DNA of 64,000 nt, from positions 372,001 to 436,000 of the forward strand of contig JAPFQT010000165.1 in NCBI GenBank assembly GCA_027627225.1, in the 5' to 3' direction. Positions within the stretch are counted from its first letter, which is position 1, and each line of letters starts with the position of its first letter. The translations under genes and the position numbers were made by a program. A model generated the notes under the pieces. The model was not told where the DNA came from. It ran no database searches and saw nothing but the letters and a program-made list of their open reading frames with translations. The stretch comes from Congeria kusceri. Taxonomy: Eukaryota > Mollusca > Bivalvia > Myida > Dreissenidae. Positions 20,289-33,232 of this stretch are shown here, in pieces.

Positions 20289-23200
20289 TACAAATCTGAC
20301 AAAAGTCACAGTCGTCCCAAAACAAATCGCTCAAACGATAACAAAACAAATCGGTCACAACTCAAAACGGTCACAACACAAATCAGTCGCAATGCAAATC
20401 GATCACAAGAAAAAAAGAAGTAATAGTTAAAAGTAATAGTCGCAAGACAAAACTGTCACATGTGAAAACGGTTATAAAACAAGTTGACCTTAGGTCACAA
20501 AACAAATCGGTCTAAAGTCGAAACGGTGAACAAACAAATCGGTTACACAACAAAGTGGTCCTAAGTCAAAACGGTCAAACAGAAATCGGCAAAAAAATAA
20601 ACCAGGCATAACTGAAAGCGATCAAAAAAAACAAAATGGTCGAAAATCAATACGGTCAAAACGCAAATAGTTCGTAAATCCAATCGGACACAAGGCAAAT
20701 CGGTCAAAAGCCATAACGGTCATTGAAGAAAATGTTTCTAAGAAAATACTGTCAAGAAAAAAATCGTTTAAAAGGAAAAGTGGTCTAAAGACAAATCGGT
20801 CACAAGTCAAAACGGTCACAAACTAAATTTGGTACAAGTGAAAACGGTCACAAACTTAATTGGGCACATGTCAAAGCGGACTAAAAATAAATACGATAAA
20901 AGTAATTTCGGTCACAAAGTAAAGCGGTCGGAAGTCGAAACGGTCGAAAATAAACCGGTCACAACTGGAAACGTTTACAAAAATAAGTTGTTCGCAAGTA
21001 AAAACGGTCAATAAACCAATCGTTCAAAAATCTAATCGGATACAATGCAAATCGGTCACAATACATAACGGTCATAAAAGGAAATGGCCCTTAGCAAAAA
21101 CGGTCTAAAATGAATCGCTTAAAAGTAATATTGCTTCCATGACAAAGCAGACGCAAGTGAAAACGGTCACAAACTAAATTGGGTGCAAGTGAAAATGGTA
21201 CAAACTGAACTGTGTACAAGTCTTAACGGTCCCAAAGCCAAACGGTCACAAGTAAAACAGTAAGTAAAACTACCGGTAACAAGCCATAACGGTCATATAA
21301 CAAGTCAAAACGGTCACTAAACGCATCAAATCGGACGCAATGCAAGTCGGTCACAAGATATAACGGCCATCAAGCAAAAATGGTCCTAAATCAAAAACGC
21401 ACTAACAACAAATCAGTCATAGGTCAAAACGGTCAAAAAACAAACCTTTCACAACTGAAAACGGTCTTAAATCAAGTTAAAAAACAAACCTGTCACAAAT
21501 GAAAACAGTCATAAATCAAGTTGGTCAAAAGTCAAAACGGTTTAAAGACAAATCGGTTGCAAATCATATCGGACACAATGGTCAAAAGCATTAACGTCCG
21601 TAAAAGAAAACGATCCTAAGAAAAAACGGTCAACAATCAAATCGTTTAAATGTTAAAGTGGTCCGAAGACAAATCGGTCACAAGTGAAAACGGTCACAAA
21701 CTAAATTGGGTCAAAGCGCTCACACACAAAAATGGATAGACGTAAAAAACGGTCACAAAGTAAATCGGTTGTAAACAAGTTGGTCGTAAGTCAAAACGGT
21801 CAACAACAAAATCAAGTTTGATGCATCGCAAATCGGTCACAAGACATAACGGTCTGTTAACAAAATTGTGATAAGTGAAAACGGTAGGAAAAACAAATCG
21901 ATCAAAAGTCAAAAAGGTCAACAAACAAATCGGTTGCAAATCAAATCGGTCACAAGACATAACGGCCACAAAAAAATGGTCCTAAGTCACAACGGTCAAA
22001 AAATCAAACCGATCACAAACGGTCATAAAACATGTTGGTCAACAGTTAAAACGGTCAAAAAACATAACGGTCACAACTGAAAACGAAAAGGTCGAATACT
22101 AAATTTGTCGCAATCCAAAACTGTCACAGATTAAACTGGGTACACGTCATAACGGTCACAAAGCCAATGGGTCCAAAGTCAAACAATAAGTAAACATACC
22201 GGTAAGAAGCCATAACGGTCATAAAACAAGTTGGTCCTCAGTCAAAACGGTCACACACAAAATTGGTCACAATTCAAAACGGTCACTAAACAAATCGGTC
22301 GCAAAGCAAATCGGACACAATGCAAATCGGTCACAAGCCATAACGGTCATAAAGGAAAATGGCTCCATGCAAAAACGGTCTATCGGTTACAAGTAAAAAC
22401 GGTCACAAAATAAATAGGATACAAGTGAAAACGGCCACAAACAAAATTGGGTACAAGTCAAAACGGTCACAAAACAAGTCTGTTACAGGTCAAAATAGTA
22501 AAAACCAAACCGGTCACAACCCAAGACGGTCACAAAAATGTTGGTCAAAACTATCATTAAACAAATTAATTGCAAGTCGTTATGGTCACACAGAAAATCG
22601 GTGGCATGTCAAAAAGGTCAGAAAACAAACCGATCACATCTGTGGTATCAAAGCGAATCGGTCAAATGTAAAAACGGTCAGAAAACAATCCTTTCAAAAC
22701 TCTAAACTGCCACTAAACAAAGCGCTGGTAAATCAAATCGGACACAATGCAAATCGGACGCAAGACATAACGGTCAGGTTAAAAAAATTGTCCTAGTCAA
22801 AACCATTAGAAAACAAATCGGTCACAAGTCAAAACGGTCAAAAAACAAGTCGGTCACAAATGAAAACGGTCATAAAACAAGTTGGTCAGAAGTCAAAACG
22901 GTCAAAAACATAACTTTATAAGCATAGGTGGTCCCAAGACAAATCGTTCACAAGTCGAAACGGTCAAAATATACAGTGATCAGGAAACAAAATTGCCCTA
23001 CGTCAAAATGGTCTGAAAAAAAACCGGTCACAAGTCAAAACGGTCAAAGAACAAGCCGGTCACAACTGAAAAGGAAACTGTCGCATAATAAATTGGGTAC
23101 AAGTCATAACGGTCACAAAGCCAATCGGTGAGAAGTCAGAAAGGTCAGAAAACAAACCGATTATATCTCCGGTAAGGAAGCGTTTCAGTCAGAAGTCCAA

Positions 23201-25036
23201 AAGGTCAGAAAACAATCCGGTTGGAACTCTAAACGGTCACATAACAAATCGCCAGCTAAACAAATCGGATTCAAAGCAAATCGGACACAATACATAACGG
23301 TCAGGAAACAAATTCGTTATAAGTCACAACGGTCAATGTCAAAACCGTCACTAAACAAAGCGCTGGTAAATCAAATCGGACACAATGCAAATCGGCCGCA
23401 AGACATAATGGTCAGGGAAAAAAAATTGTCCTAAGTCAAAACCATTAGAAAACAAATCGGTCACAAGTCAAAACGGTCAAAAAACAAGTCGGTCACAAAT
23501 GAAAACGGTCATAAAACAAGTTGGTCAGAAGTGAAAACGTCGAAAAACATAAGTTTATAAGCATAAGTGGTCCCAAGACAAATCGTTCACAAGTCAAAAC
23601 GGTCAAAATACGTAACGATCAGGAAACAAAATTGTCCTATGTGAAAATGGTCAGAAAAAAATTGGTTCACAAGTCAAAACGGTCAAAGAACAAGCCGATC
23701 ACAACTGAAAACGAAACTATCGCATAATACATTGGGTACAAGTCATAACGGTCACAAAGCCAATCGGTGAGAAGTCATAAAGGTCAGAAAACAGACCGAG
23801 TATATCTCCGGTAAGAAAGCGAATCGGTCACAAGTCCAAACGGTCAGAAAACAATCCGGTCGGAACTCTAAACGGTCACATAACAAATCGCGTGCTAATC
23901 AAATCGGATTCAATGCAAATCGGATACAATACATAACGGTCAGCAATAAAATTCGTTCTAAGTCACAACGGTCAAAAACAAAACCGGTCACAACTGAAAA
24001 TGGTGATAAAAGATGTTGGTCACAAGTCAAAACGGTCAAAAGCAAATAGTTTATGAGTAATAGTGGTCACAACACACACAAATCGGTCATAAGAGAAAAT
24101 GGTCGCATACCTAATTCGGTCAAAACGGTGTCTAACTAAACTGGGTACAAGTCTTTACGCCAATGGGTCACAAGTGCAAACATACCGCTAACATCCCATA
24201 ACGGTCATAAAACAAGTTGGTCCTAAGTCGAAAAAGTCACGAAACAAATCGGTCACAACTCCAAATGGTAATTAAACAAATCGGTAGCATATCAAATCGG
24301 ACACAATGCAAATCGGTCAATAGCAAATCGGTTACAATGCAAATCGGTCATACAACAAAGTGGTCCTAAGTCAAAACGGTGAAAAACAAATCGGTCACAA
24401 GCGAAAACGGTCAAAAAACGAAACTGTCACAACTAAAGACCATCATAAAACAAGTTGGTCGCAAGTCAAAAGGGTCAAAAAACAAATAGGTCGCAAATCA
24501 AATCGGACACAATGCATATCTGTCACGAGCCATAACGGTAATAAAACAAAATGGTCCTAAGTCAAAACGGTCAAAACACAAATCGGTCACTAAATGAATG
24601 GGTAGCAATTCGAATCGGACACAAGTCGTAACGGTGATAATAGATGTTCGTAAGAGAAAACTTGAAACAACAAGTCGTTTAAAACTAATAATCGTCCCAA
24701 GACAAATCGGTCACAAGTTAAAACGGTCAGAAACTAAATTGGGTACAATTCAAAACGGTCACACACTGAATTGGTTACAAGTCATTACGGTCACAAAGCC
24801 AACAGGTCACAAGTCAAACAGAAGTAAACATACCGGTAATAAGCCATAACGGTCATAAAACAAGTTGGTCAAGTCACTACTCAAAACGGTCACATAACAA
24901 GTTGCTTAGAAGTGAAAACGGCCATAAAGCAAATGGGTCAAAAGTCAAAACGGTCACAAGACACATCGGTCAAAACAAGTCACAAACCAAAAGTAAATCG
25001 GTGAGAAGTTAAAACGGCCACAAAATAGTCGGTCTC
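20229..25036 (+). repeat. 16-bp minisatellite block of U4
   Basis: Monomer order as in U2. It has three added A residues in homopolymer runs (near 20626, 21395 and 21742). Confidence 0.95.
22708..23983 (+). repeat. 0.64-kb tandem duplication inside satellite, U4
   Basis: Copies about 22708-23345 and 23346-23983. Confidence 0.88.
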
Positions 25037-25186
25037 GCCCAACACCACTCAAACACTTCACACACTGCAAATCCACTCACAACATCGACACCAATGCCAT
25101 AACTTCACACACTAAAATCTCACACCGGTCACATTTTCCACACCCGTCACACAAAAACCCACTACTCCACAGAACACACTCCACAT
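25037..25186. repeat. C-rich, G-poor segment, U4
   Basis: Matches U2. Confidence 0.75.
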
Positions 25187-25428
25187 TGATGGCTGCATTC
25201 GAGGAGTGATATGAAGCAATTCATACAAACGACACTGCAATAAATCTGACATTTGTATTTCTTGTAAAAAACGATCAAACACGATCAAATATGGCTATAC
25301 AACTGTTAAAAGTTTCCTAGTTGTTTCTTTTCAGAATTTGATCTAAGATGACTTTCCGATAAATGATACAGAGATGTTCATCCCTGTGACTTATTTTCTA
25401 CGCATGAGGTATACAATAAAATAGACAC

Positions 25429-25459
25429 ATAATTCGTACGCAATGACTGTACGAATTAT
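25429..25459. repeat. Inverted repeat, U4
   Basis: Arms and loop unchanged. Confidence 0.85.
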
Positions 25460-25720
25460 TGGAAAAAGCATTCGAATTACTTGAAATTATTTGGTCTTTG
25501 CATGAAAATCAATCCACTTCAATTTCAAAAACACTGATTGGGATTTCGCTGGAAACTTAGAATTTATTGAACATCTTTACTCTACATTCAAACAACAATG
25601 CAATTCATTTCCAAATCAGACTATTGTTTGAAACAACATTCTGTAACAAACACTACATGAAAAACTCGTAACCCAGTATCAGAAAGCGACTCTTCTGGCA
25701 TGCAAACCGTCTTAGGAAGG

Positions 25721-25759
25721 CACGTGACGTTAAGCTTTTTAGTGCTTTGCATATAAATA
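25721..25759 (+). promoter_or_regulatory. Promoter-like site, U4
   Basis: Identical to U1; last copy in the window with the TGACGTT form. Confidence 0.4.
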
Positions 25760-26187
25760 CTACTAATACTAACGAGCACACGTTCAATGCTCGGTGCGAT
25801 CACACTGTCAATGCTCGGTTGCAATTGTAGCAATTTATGCAGTCACATGTTGGGGTAACAGGACAACAAACGGCATAATCTTTGTTAGTTATTTAAATCA
25901 ATGTGAATGTGGCATTTGCGTATTCATGCCCCTTGTCGCTGAACTCCTGGGTTTAGTTTGTACAATCACATGTTCACGTTTTGGGAGACCGTTATGTTGC
26001 AACTTTTGTTTTTGTTTTCGGAAATACGATCGAAATAAAAAAGAAATTCGTGTTCACTGTATGATTTTCAGTTACTTCTTATGTTATACTACGCACCTAT
26101 CCTAATCAGTTAGCGAAGATTACGTAGCGACGATGTGTCGTTGATATTGAATAGCTGCAATAAAAACAAATATATATAAATCTGTCT

Positions 26188-26841
26188 ATGATCATACGAT
26201 CAGAAACCAAGTGTAAGGCGTTTTGGACGTTAACACTGATGTGCGTTTACTATGCGTTTATCTCGATACTTTCCAGTTACATCTTATGTTATATCACGTA
26301 CCTTTCTTTGACAAGTTGCAAAGAGTACGTGTTCGTACATTTGAATTACGATTCATATAACAGGAGTTCTATAGTGCTATTCATTTGTTTTTCACTACAA
26401 CAGGAGTACTATATTACTATTCCATTATTGTTCACAATAAATATCTGCATCGACCCTGTCAATTATTCGTTTCGCATAAACATGTACTTTAAACGGTTCA
26501 ATGGCATGCGATATCTGCAACAAACCACTGTATCGGTAAAGATCTCTTTTTCTATTGCATTATGCTTTATATATTGTGCAGTCACTGTTTATAGCGATGA
26601 TGTGTCGTTGCTATTAAATAGCCGCAGTAAATACAAATATATCAAAAACTCTGCCCTCGATCATACGATAAAAACAAGCGTAAGGTGTTTATTACATGGA
26701 CATTTACTAATAACATTGCATTGTTGCGTTCGTTTCGTTATACAGTTGAACAATTCCATTTGTGGGAAGGCCAAATTCATAGTGGTCACAATTCGGACAC
26801 ACATCAAAATGGTCAAAAAAAGAAAATCGCAACGGTCATAA
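26188..26841 (+). other. 217-codon open frame, U5
   Basis: Differs from U1 by His to Tyr near residue 22, Leu to Val near residue 115 and Ser to Cys near residue 179. All three nucleotide changes alter the residue. Confidence 0.3.
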
Positions 26842-27362
26842 TACAAATCTGACAAAAGTCACAGTCGTCCCAAAACAAATCGCTCAAACGATAACAAAAC
26901 AAATCGGTCACAACTCAAAACGGTCACTACACAAATCAGTCGCAATGCAAATCGATCACAAGAAAAAAAGAAGTAATAGTTAAAAGTAATAGTCGCAAGA
27001 CAAAACTGTCACATGTGAAAACGGTTATAAAACAAGTTGACCTTAGGTCACAAAACAAATCGGTCTAAAGTCGAAACGGTCAACAAACAAATCGGTTACA
27101 CAACAAAGTGGTCCTAAGTCAAAACGGTCAAACAGAAATCGGCTAAAAAAATAAACCAGGCATAACTGAAAGCGATCAAAAAAACAAAATGGTCGAAAAT
27201 CAATACGGTCAAAACGCAAATAGTTCGTAAATCTAATCGGACACAAGGCAAATCGGTCAAAAGCCATAACGGTCATTGAAGAAAATGTTTCTAAGAAAAT
27301 ACTGTCAAGAAAAAAATCGTTTAAAAGGAAAAGTGGTCTAAAGACACAAGTCAAAACGGTCA

Positions 27363-28358
27363 CAAACTAAATTTGGTACAAGTGAAAACGGTCACAAACT
27401 TAATTGGGCACATGTCAAAGCGGACTAAAAATAAATACGATAAAAGTAATTTCGGTCACAAAGTAAAGCGGTCGGAAGTCGAAACGGTCGAAAATACACC
27501 GGTCACAACTGGAAACGTTTACAAAAATAAGTTGTTCGCAAGTAAAAACGGTCAATAAACCAATCGTTCAAAAATCTAATCGGATACAATGCAAATCGGT
27601 CACAATACATAACGGTCATAAAAGGAAATGGCCCTTAGCAAAAACGGTCTAAAATGAATCGCTTAAAAGTAATATTGCTTCCATGACAAAGCAGACGCAA
27701 GTGAAAACGGTCACAAACTAAATTGGGTGCAAGTGAAAATGGTACAAACTGAACTGTGTACAAGTCTTAACGGTCCCAAAGCCAAACGGTCACAAGTAAA
27801 ACAGTAAGTAAAACTACCGGTAACAAGCCATAACGGTCATATAACAAGTCAAAACGGTCACAAACTAAATTTGGTACAAGTGAAAACGGTCACAAACTAA
27901 ATTGGGCACATGTCAAAGCGGACTAAAAATAAATACGATAAAAGTAATTTCGGTCACAAAGTAAAGCGGTCGGAAGTCGAAACGGTCGAAAATAAACCGG
28001 TCACAACTGGAAACGTTTACAAAAATAAGTTGTTCGCAAGTTAAAACGGTCAATAAACCAATCGTTCAAAAATCTAATCGGATACAATGCAAATCGGTCA
28101 CAATACATAACGGTCATAAAAGGAAATGGCCCTTAGCAAAAACGGTCTAAAATTAATCGCTTAAAAGTAATATTGCTTCCATGACAAAGCAGACGCAAGT
28201 GAAAACGGTCACAAACTAAATTGGGTGCAAGTGAAAATGGTACAAACTGAACTGTGTACAAGTCTTAACGGTCCCAAAGCCAAACGGTCACAAGTAAAAC
28301 AGTAAGTAAAACTACCGGTAACAAGCCATAACGGTCATATAACAAGTCAAAACGGTCA
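27363..28358 (+). repeat. 498-bp tandem duplication private to U5
   Basis: The stretch beginning CAAACTAAATTTGGTACAAG at 27363 recurs at 27861. The copies are about 27363-27860 and 27861-28358. They are almost identical; examples of differences are CAAACTTAATTGG against CAAACTAAATTGG, AATACACC against AATAAACC, and AAATGAATCG against AAATTAATCG. No other unit in the window has the second copy. The low divergence shows the event is recent relative to the 6.5-kb amplification. Confidence 0.93.
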
Positions 28359-29744
28359 CTAAACGCATCAAATTGGACGCAATGCAAGTCGGTCACAAGA
28401 TATAACGGCCATCAAGCAAAAATGGTCCTAAATCAAAACGCACTAACAACAAATCAGTCATAGGTCAAAACGGTCAAAAAACAAACCTTTCACAACTGAA
28501 AACGGTCTTAAATCAAGTTAAAAAACAAACCTGTCACAAATGAAAACAGTCATAAATCAAGTTGGTCAAAAGTCAAAACGGTTTAAAGACAAATCGGTTG
28601 CAAATCATATCGGACACAATGGTCAAAAGCATTAACGTCCGTAAAAGAAAACGATCCTAAGAAAAAACGGTCAACAATCAAATCGTTTAAATGTTAAAGT
28701 GGTCCGAAGACAAATCGGTCACAAGTGAAAACGGTCACAAACTAAATTGGGTCAAAGCGCTCACACACAAAAATGGATAGACGTAATAACGGTCACAAAG
28801 TAAATCGGTTGTAAACAAGTTGGTCGTAAGTCAAAACGGTCAACAACAAAATCAAGTTTGATGCATCGCAAATCGGTCACAAGACATAACGGTCTGTTAA
28901 CAAAATTGTGATAAGTGAAAACGGTAGGAAAAACAAATCGATCAAAAGTCAAAAAGGTCAACAAACAAATCGGTTGCAAATCAAATCGGTCACAAGACAT
29001 AACGGCCACAAAAAATTGTCCTGTCACAACGGTCAAAAAATCAAACCGATCATAAACGGTCATAAAACATGTTGGTCAACAGTTAAAACGGTCAAAAAAC
29101 ATAACGGTCACAACTGAAAACGAAAAGGTCGAATACTAAATTTGTCGCAATCCAAAACGGTCACAGATTAAACTGGGTACACGTCATAACGGTCACAAAG
29201 CCAATGGGTCCAAAGTCAAACAATAAATAAACATACCGGTAAGAAGCCATAACGGTCATAAAACAAGTTGGTCCTCAGTCAAAACGGTCACACACAAAAT
29301 TGGTCACAACTCAAAACGGTCACTAAACAAATTTGTCGCAAAGCAAATCGGACACAATGCAAATCGGTCACAAGCCATAACGGTCATAAAGGAAAATGGC
29401 TCCATGCAAAAACGGTCTATCGGTTACAAGTAAAAACGGTCACAAAATAAATAGGATACAAGTGAAAACGGCCACAAACAAAATTGGGTACAAGTCAAAA
29501 CGGTCACAAAACAAGTCTGTTACAGGTCAAAATAGTAAAAACCAAACCGGTCACAACCCAAGACGGTCACAAAAATGTTGGTCAAAACTATCATTAAACA
29601 AATTAATTGCAAGTCGTTATGGTCACACAGAAAATCGGTGGCATGTCAAAAAGGTCAGAAAACAAACCGATCACATCTGTAGTATCAAAGCGAATCGGTC
29701 AAATGTAAAAACGGTCAGAAAACAATCCTTTCAAAACTCTTAAC

Positions 29745-31021
29745 TGCCACTAAACAAAGCGCTGGTAAATCAAATCGGACACAATGCAAATCGGCCGCAA
29801 GACATAACGGTCTGGTAAAAAAATTGTCCTAAGTCAAAACCATTAGAAAACAAATCGGTCACAAGTCAAAACGGTCAAAAAACAAGTCGGTCACAAATGA
29901 AAACGGTCATAAAACAAGTTGGTCAGAAGTCAAAACGGTCAAAAACATAAGTTTATAAGCATAGGTGGTCCCAAGACAAATCGTTCACAAGTCAAAACGC
30001 TCAAAATATACAGTGATCAGGAAACAAAATTGCCCTACGTGAAAATGGTCTGAAAAAAAATCGGTCACAAGTCAAAACGGTCAAAGAACAAGCCGGTCAC
30101 AACTGAAGAGGAAACTGTCGCATAATAAATTGGGTACAAGTCATAACGGTCACAAAAGCCAATCGGTGAGAAGTCAGAAAGGTCAGAAAACAAACCGATT
30201 ATATCTCCGGTAAGACAGCGTATCGGTCAGAAGTCCAAAAGGTCAGAAAACAATCCGGTTGGAACTCTAAACGGTCACATAACAAATCGCGAGCTAAACA
30301 AATCGGATTCAAAGCAAATCGGACACAATACATAACGGTCAGGAAACAAATTCGTTATAAGTCACAACGGTCAAAGTCAAAACCGTCACTAAACAAAGCG
30401 TTGGTAAATCAAATCGGACACAATGCAAATCGGCCGCAAGACATAACGGTCAGGTAAAAAAATTGTCCTAAGTCGAAACCATTAGAAAACAAATCGGTCA
30501 CAAGTCAAAACGGTCAAAAACCAAGTCGGTCACAAATGAAAACGGTCATAAAACAAGTTGGTCAGAAGTGAAAACGTCGAAAAACATAAGTTTATAAGCA
30601 AAGTGGTCCCAAGACAAATCGTTCACAAGTCAAAACGGTCAAAATACGTAATGATCAGGAAGTAACATTGTCCTATGTGAAAATGGTCAGAAAAAAATTG
30701 GTTCACAAGTCAAAACGGTCAAAGAACAAGCCGATCACAACTGAAAACGAAACTGTCGCATAATACATTGGGTACAAGTCATAACGGTCACAAAGCCAAT
30801 CGGTGAGAAGTCATAAAGGTCAGAAAACAGACCGAGTATATCTCCGGTATGAAAGCGAATCGGTCACAAGTCCAAACGGTCAGAAAACAATCCGGTCGGA
30901 ACTCTAAACGGTCACATAACAAATCGCGTGCTAATCAATTCGGATTCAATGCAAATCGGATACAATACATAACGGTCAGCAATAAAATTCGTTCTAAGTC
31001 ACAACGGTCAAAAACAAAACC
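29745..31021 (+). repeat. 0.64-kb tandem duplication inside satellite, U5
   Basis: Copies about 29745-30383 and 30384-31021, offset 639 bp. The second copy starts with AAAGCGTTGG rather than AAAGCGCTGG, as in U10. Confidence 0.88.
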
Positions 31022-32088
31022 GGTCACAACTGAAAATGGTGATAAAAGATGTTGGTCACAAGTCAAAACGGTCAAAAGCAAATAGTTTATGAGTAATAGT
31101 GGTCACAACACACACAAATCGGTCACAAGAGAAAATGGTCGCATACCTAATTCGGTCAAAACGGTGTCTAACTAAACTGGGTACAAGTCTTTACGCCAAT
31201 GGGTCACAAGTGCAAACATACCGCTAACATCCCATAACGGTCATAAAACAAGTTGGTCCTAAGTCGAAAAAGTCACGAAACAAATCGGTCACAACTCAAA
31301 ATGGTAATTAAACAAATCGGTAGCATATCAAATCGGACACAATGCAAATCGGTCAATAGCAAATCGGTTACAATGCAAATCGGTCATACAACAAAGTGGT
31401 CCTAAGTCAAAACGGTGAAAAACAAATCGGTCACAAGCGAAAACGGTCAAAAAACGAAACTGTCACAACTAAAGACCATCATAAAACAAGTTGGTCGCAA
31501 GTCAAAATGGTCAGAAAACAAATTGGTCGCAAATCAAATCGGACACAATGCATATCTGTCACGAGCCATAACGGTAATAAAACAAAATGGTCCTAAGTCA
31601 AAACGGTCAAAACACAAATCGGTCACTAAATGAATGGGTAGCAATTCGAATCGGACACAAGACGTAACGGTGATAATAGATGTTCGTAAGAGAAAACTTG
31701 AAACAACAAGTCGTTTAATACTAATAATCGTCCCAAGACAAATCCGTCACAAGTTAAAACGGTCAGAAACTAAATTGGGTACAATTCAAAACGGTCACAC
31801 ACTGAATTGGTTACAAGTCATTACGGTCACAAAGCCAACAGGTCACAAGTCAAACAGAAGTAAACATACCGGTAATAAGCCATAACGGTCATAAAACAAG
31901 TTGGTCCTAAGTCAAAACGGTCAAGTCACTACTCAAAACGGTCACATAACAAGTTGCTTAGAAGTGAAAACGGCCATAAAGCAAATGGGTCAAAAGTCAA
32001 AACGGTCACAAGACACATCGGTCAAAACAAGTCACAAACCAAAAGTAAATCGATGAGAAGTTAAAACGGCCACAAAATAGTCGGTCTC

Positions 32089-32238
32089 GCCCAACACCAC
32101 TCAAACACATCACACACTGCAAATCCACTCACAACATCGACACCAATGCCATAACTTCACACACTAAAATCTCACACCGGTCACATTTTCCACACCCGTC
32201 ACACAAAAACCCACTACTCCACAGAACACACTCCACAT
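32089..32238. repeat. C-rich, G-poor segment, U5
   Basis: Carries CACATCACAC near 32105 in place of CACTTCACAC. Confidence 0.75.
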
Positions 32239-32480
32239 TGATGGCTGCATTCGAGGAGTGATATGAAGCAATTCATACATACGACACTGCAATAAATCTG
32301 ACATTTGTGTTTCTTGTAAAAAACGATCAAACACGATCAAATATGCCTATACAACTGTTGAAAGTTTCCTAGTTGTTTCTTTTCAGAATTTGATCTAAGA
32401 TGACTTTCCGATAAATGATACAGAGATGTTCATCCCTGTGACTTATTTTCTACGCATGAGGTATACAATAAAATAGACAC

Positions 32481-32511
32481 ATAATTCGTACGCAATGACT
32501 GTACGAATTAT
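32481..32511. repeat. Inverted repeat, U5
   Basis: Arms and loop unchanged. Confidence 0.85.
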
Positions 32512-32772
32512 TGGAAAAAGCATTCGAATTACTTGAAATTATTTGGTCTTTGCATGAAAATCAATCCACTTCAATTTCAAAAACACTTATTGGGATTTCG
32601 CTGGAAACTTAGAATTTATTGAACATCTTTACTCTACATTCAAACAACAATGCAATTCATTTCCAAATCAGACTATTGTTTGAAACAACATTCTGTAACA
32701 AACACTACATGAAAAACTCGTAACCCAGTATCAGAAAGCGACTCTTCTGGCATGCAAACCGTCTTAGGAAGG

Positions 32773-32811
32773 CACGTGACGGTAAGCTTTTTAGTGCTTT
32801 GCATATAAATA
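32773..32811 (+). promoter_or_regulatory. Promoter-like site, U5
   Basis: E-box and TATAAATA kept; the CRE-like part reads TGACGGT, which destroys the TGACGT match. Confidence 0.38.
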
Positions 32812-33232
32812 CTACTAATACTAACGAGCACACGTTCAATGCTCGGTGCGATCACACTGTCAATGCTCGGTTGCAATTGTAGCAATTTATGCAGTCACAT
32901 GTTGGGGTAACAGGACAACAAACGGCATAATCTTTGTTAGTTATTTAAATCAATGTGAATGTGGCATTTGCGTATTCATGCCCCTTGTCGCTGAACTCCT
33001 GGGTTTAGTTTGTACAATCACATGTTCACGTTTTGGGAGACCGTTATGTTGCAACTTTTGTTTTTGTTTTCGGAAATACGATCGAAATAAAAAAGAAATT
33101 CGTGTTCACTGTATGATTTTCAGTTACTTCTTATGTTATACTACGCACCTATCCTAATCAGTTAGCGAAGATTACGTAGCGACGATGTGTCGTTGATAGC
33201 TGCAATAAAAACAAATATATATAAATCTGTCT

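Larger units (their letters stand above)
19635..26187 (+). repeat. Macrosatellite unit U4 (6553 bp)
   Basis: Shares the U2 variant set (GTAAATCCAATCGG near 20676, CACAAACGG near 22015, GAAAACGTCG near 23531). Extra A residues in runs near 20626, 21395 and 21742 are private. Its tail has the longer GATATTGAATAGC form near 26142, which U1-U3 lack and U7, U8 and U9 share. Confidence 0.97.
25187..26781. other. AT-rich core, U4/U5
   Basis: First core in the window with the 7-bp longer GATATTGAATAGC form (near 26142). The right half shows changes seen later in U9/U10, such as ACTGTATCGG near 26527. Confidence 0.9.
26782..32088 (+). repeat. 16-bp minisatellite block of U5, with extra duplication
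   Basis: Longest block in the window (about 5.3 kb) owing to the 498-bp tandem duplication at 27363-28358. It also lacks a short stretch near 27347, where AAAGACACAAGTC replaces the longer form seen elsewhere. Confidence 0.95.
26188..33232 (+). repeat. Macrosatellite unit U5, expanded (7045 bp)
   Basis: About 500 bp longer than its neighbours because a 498-bp piece of satellite is present twice in tandem (27363-28358). Its point variants match U10 best: CGGCTAAAAAAATAAACC near 27139, CAAATTGGACGC near 28369, GGAAGTAACATTG near 30658, GGTATGAAAGCG near 30847 and ACAAGACGTAACGG near 31658. Confidence 0.97.
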
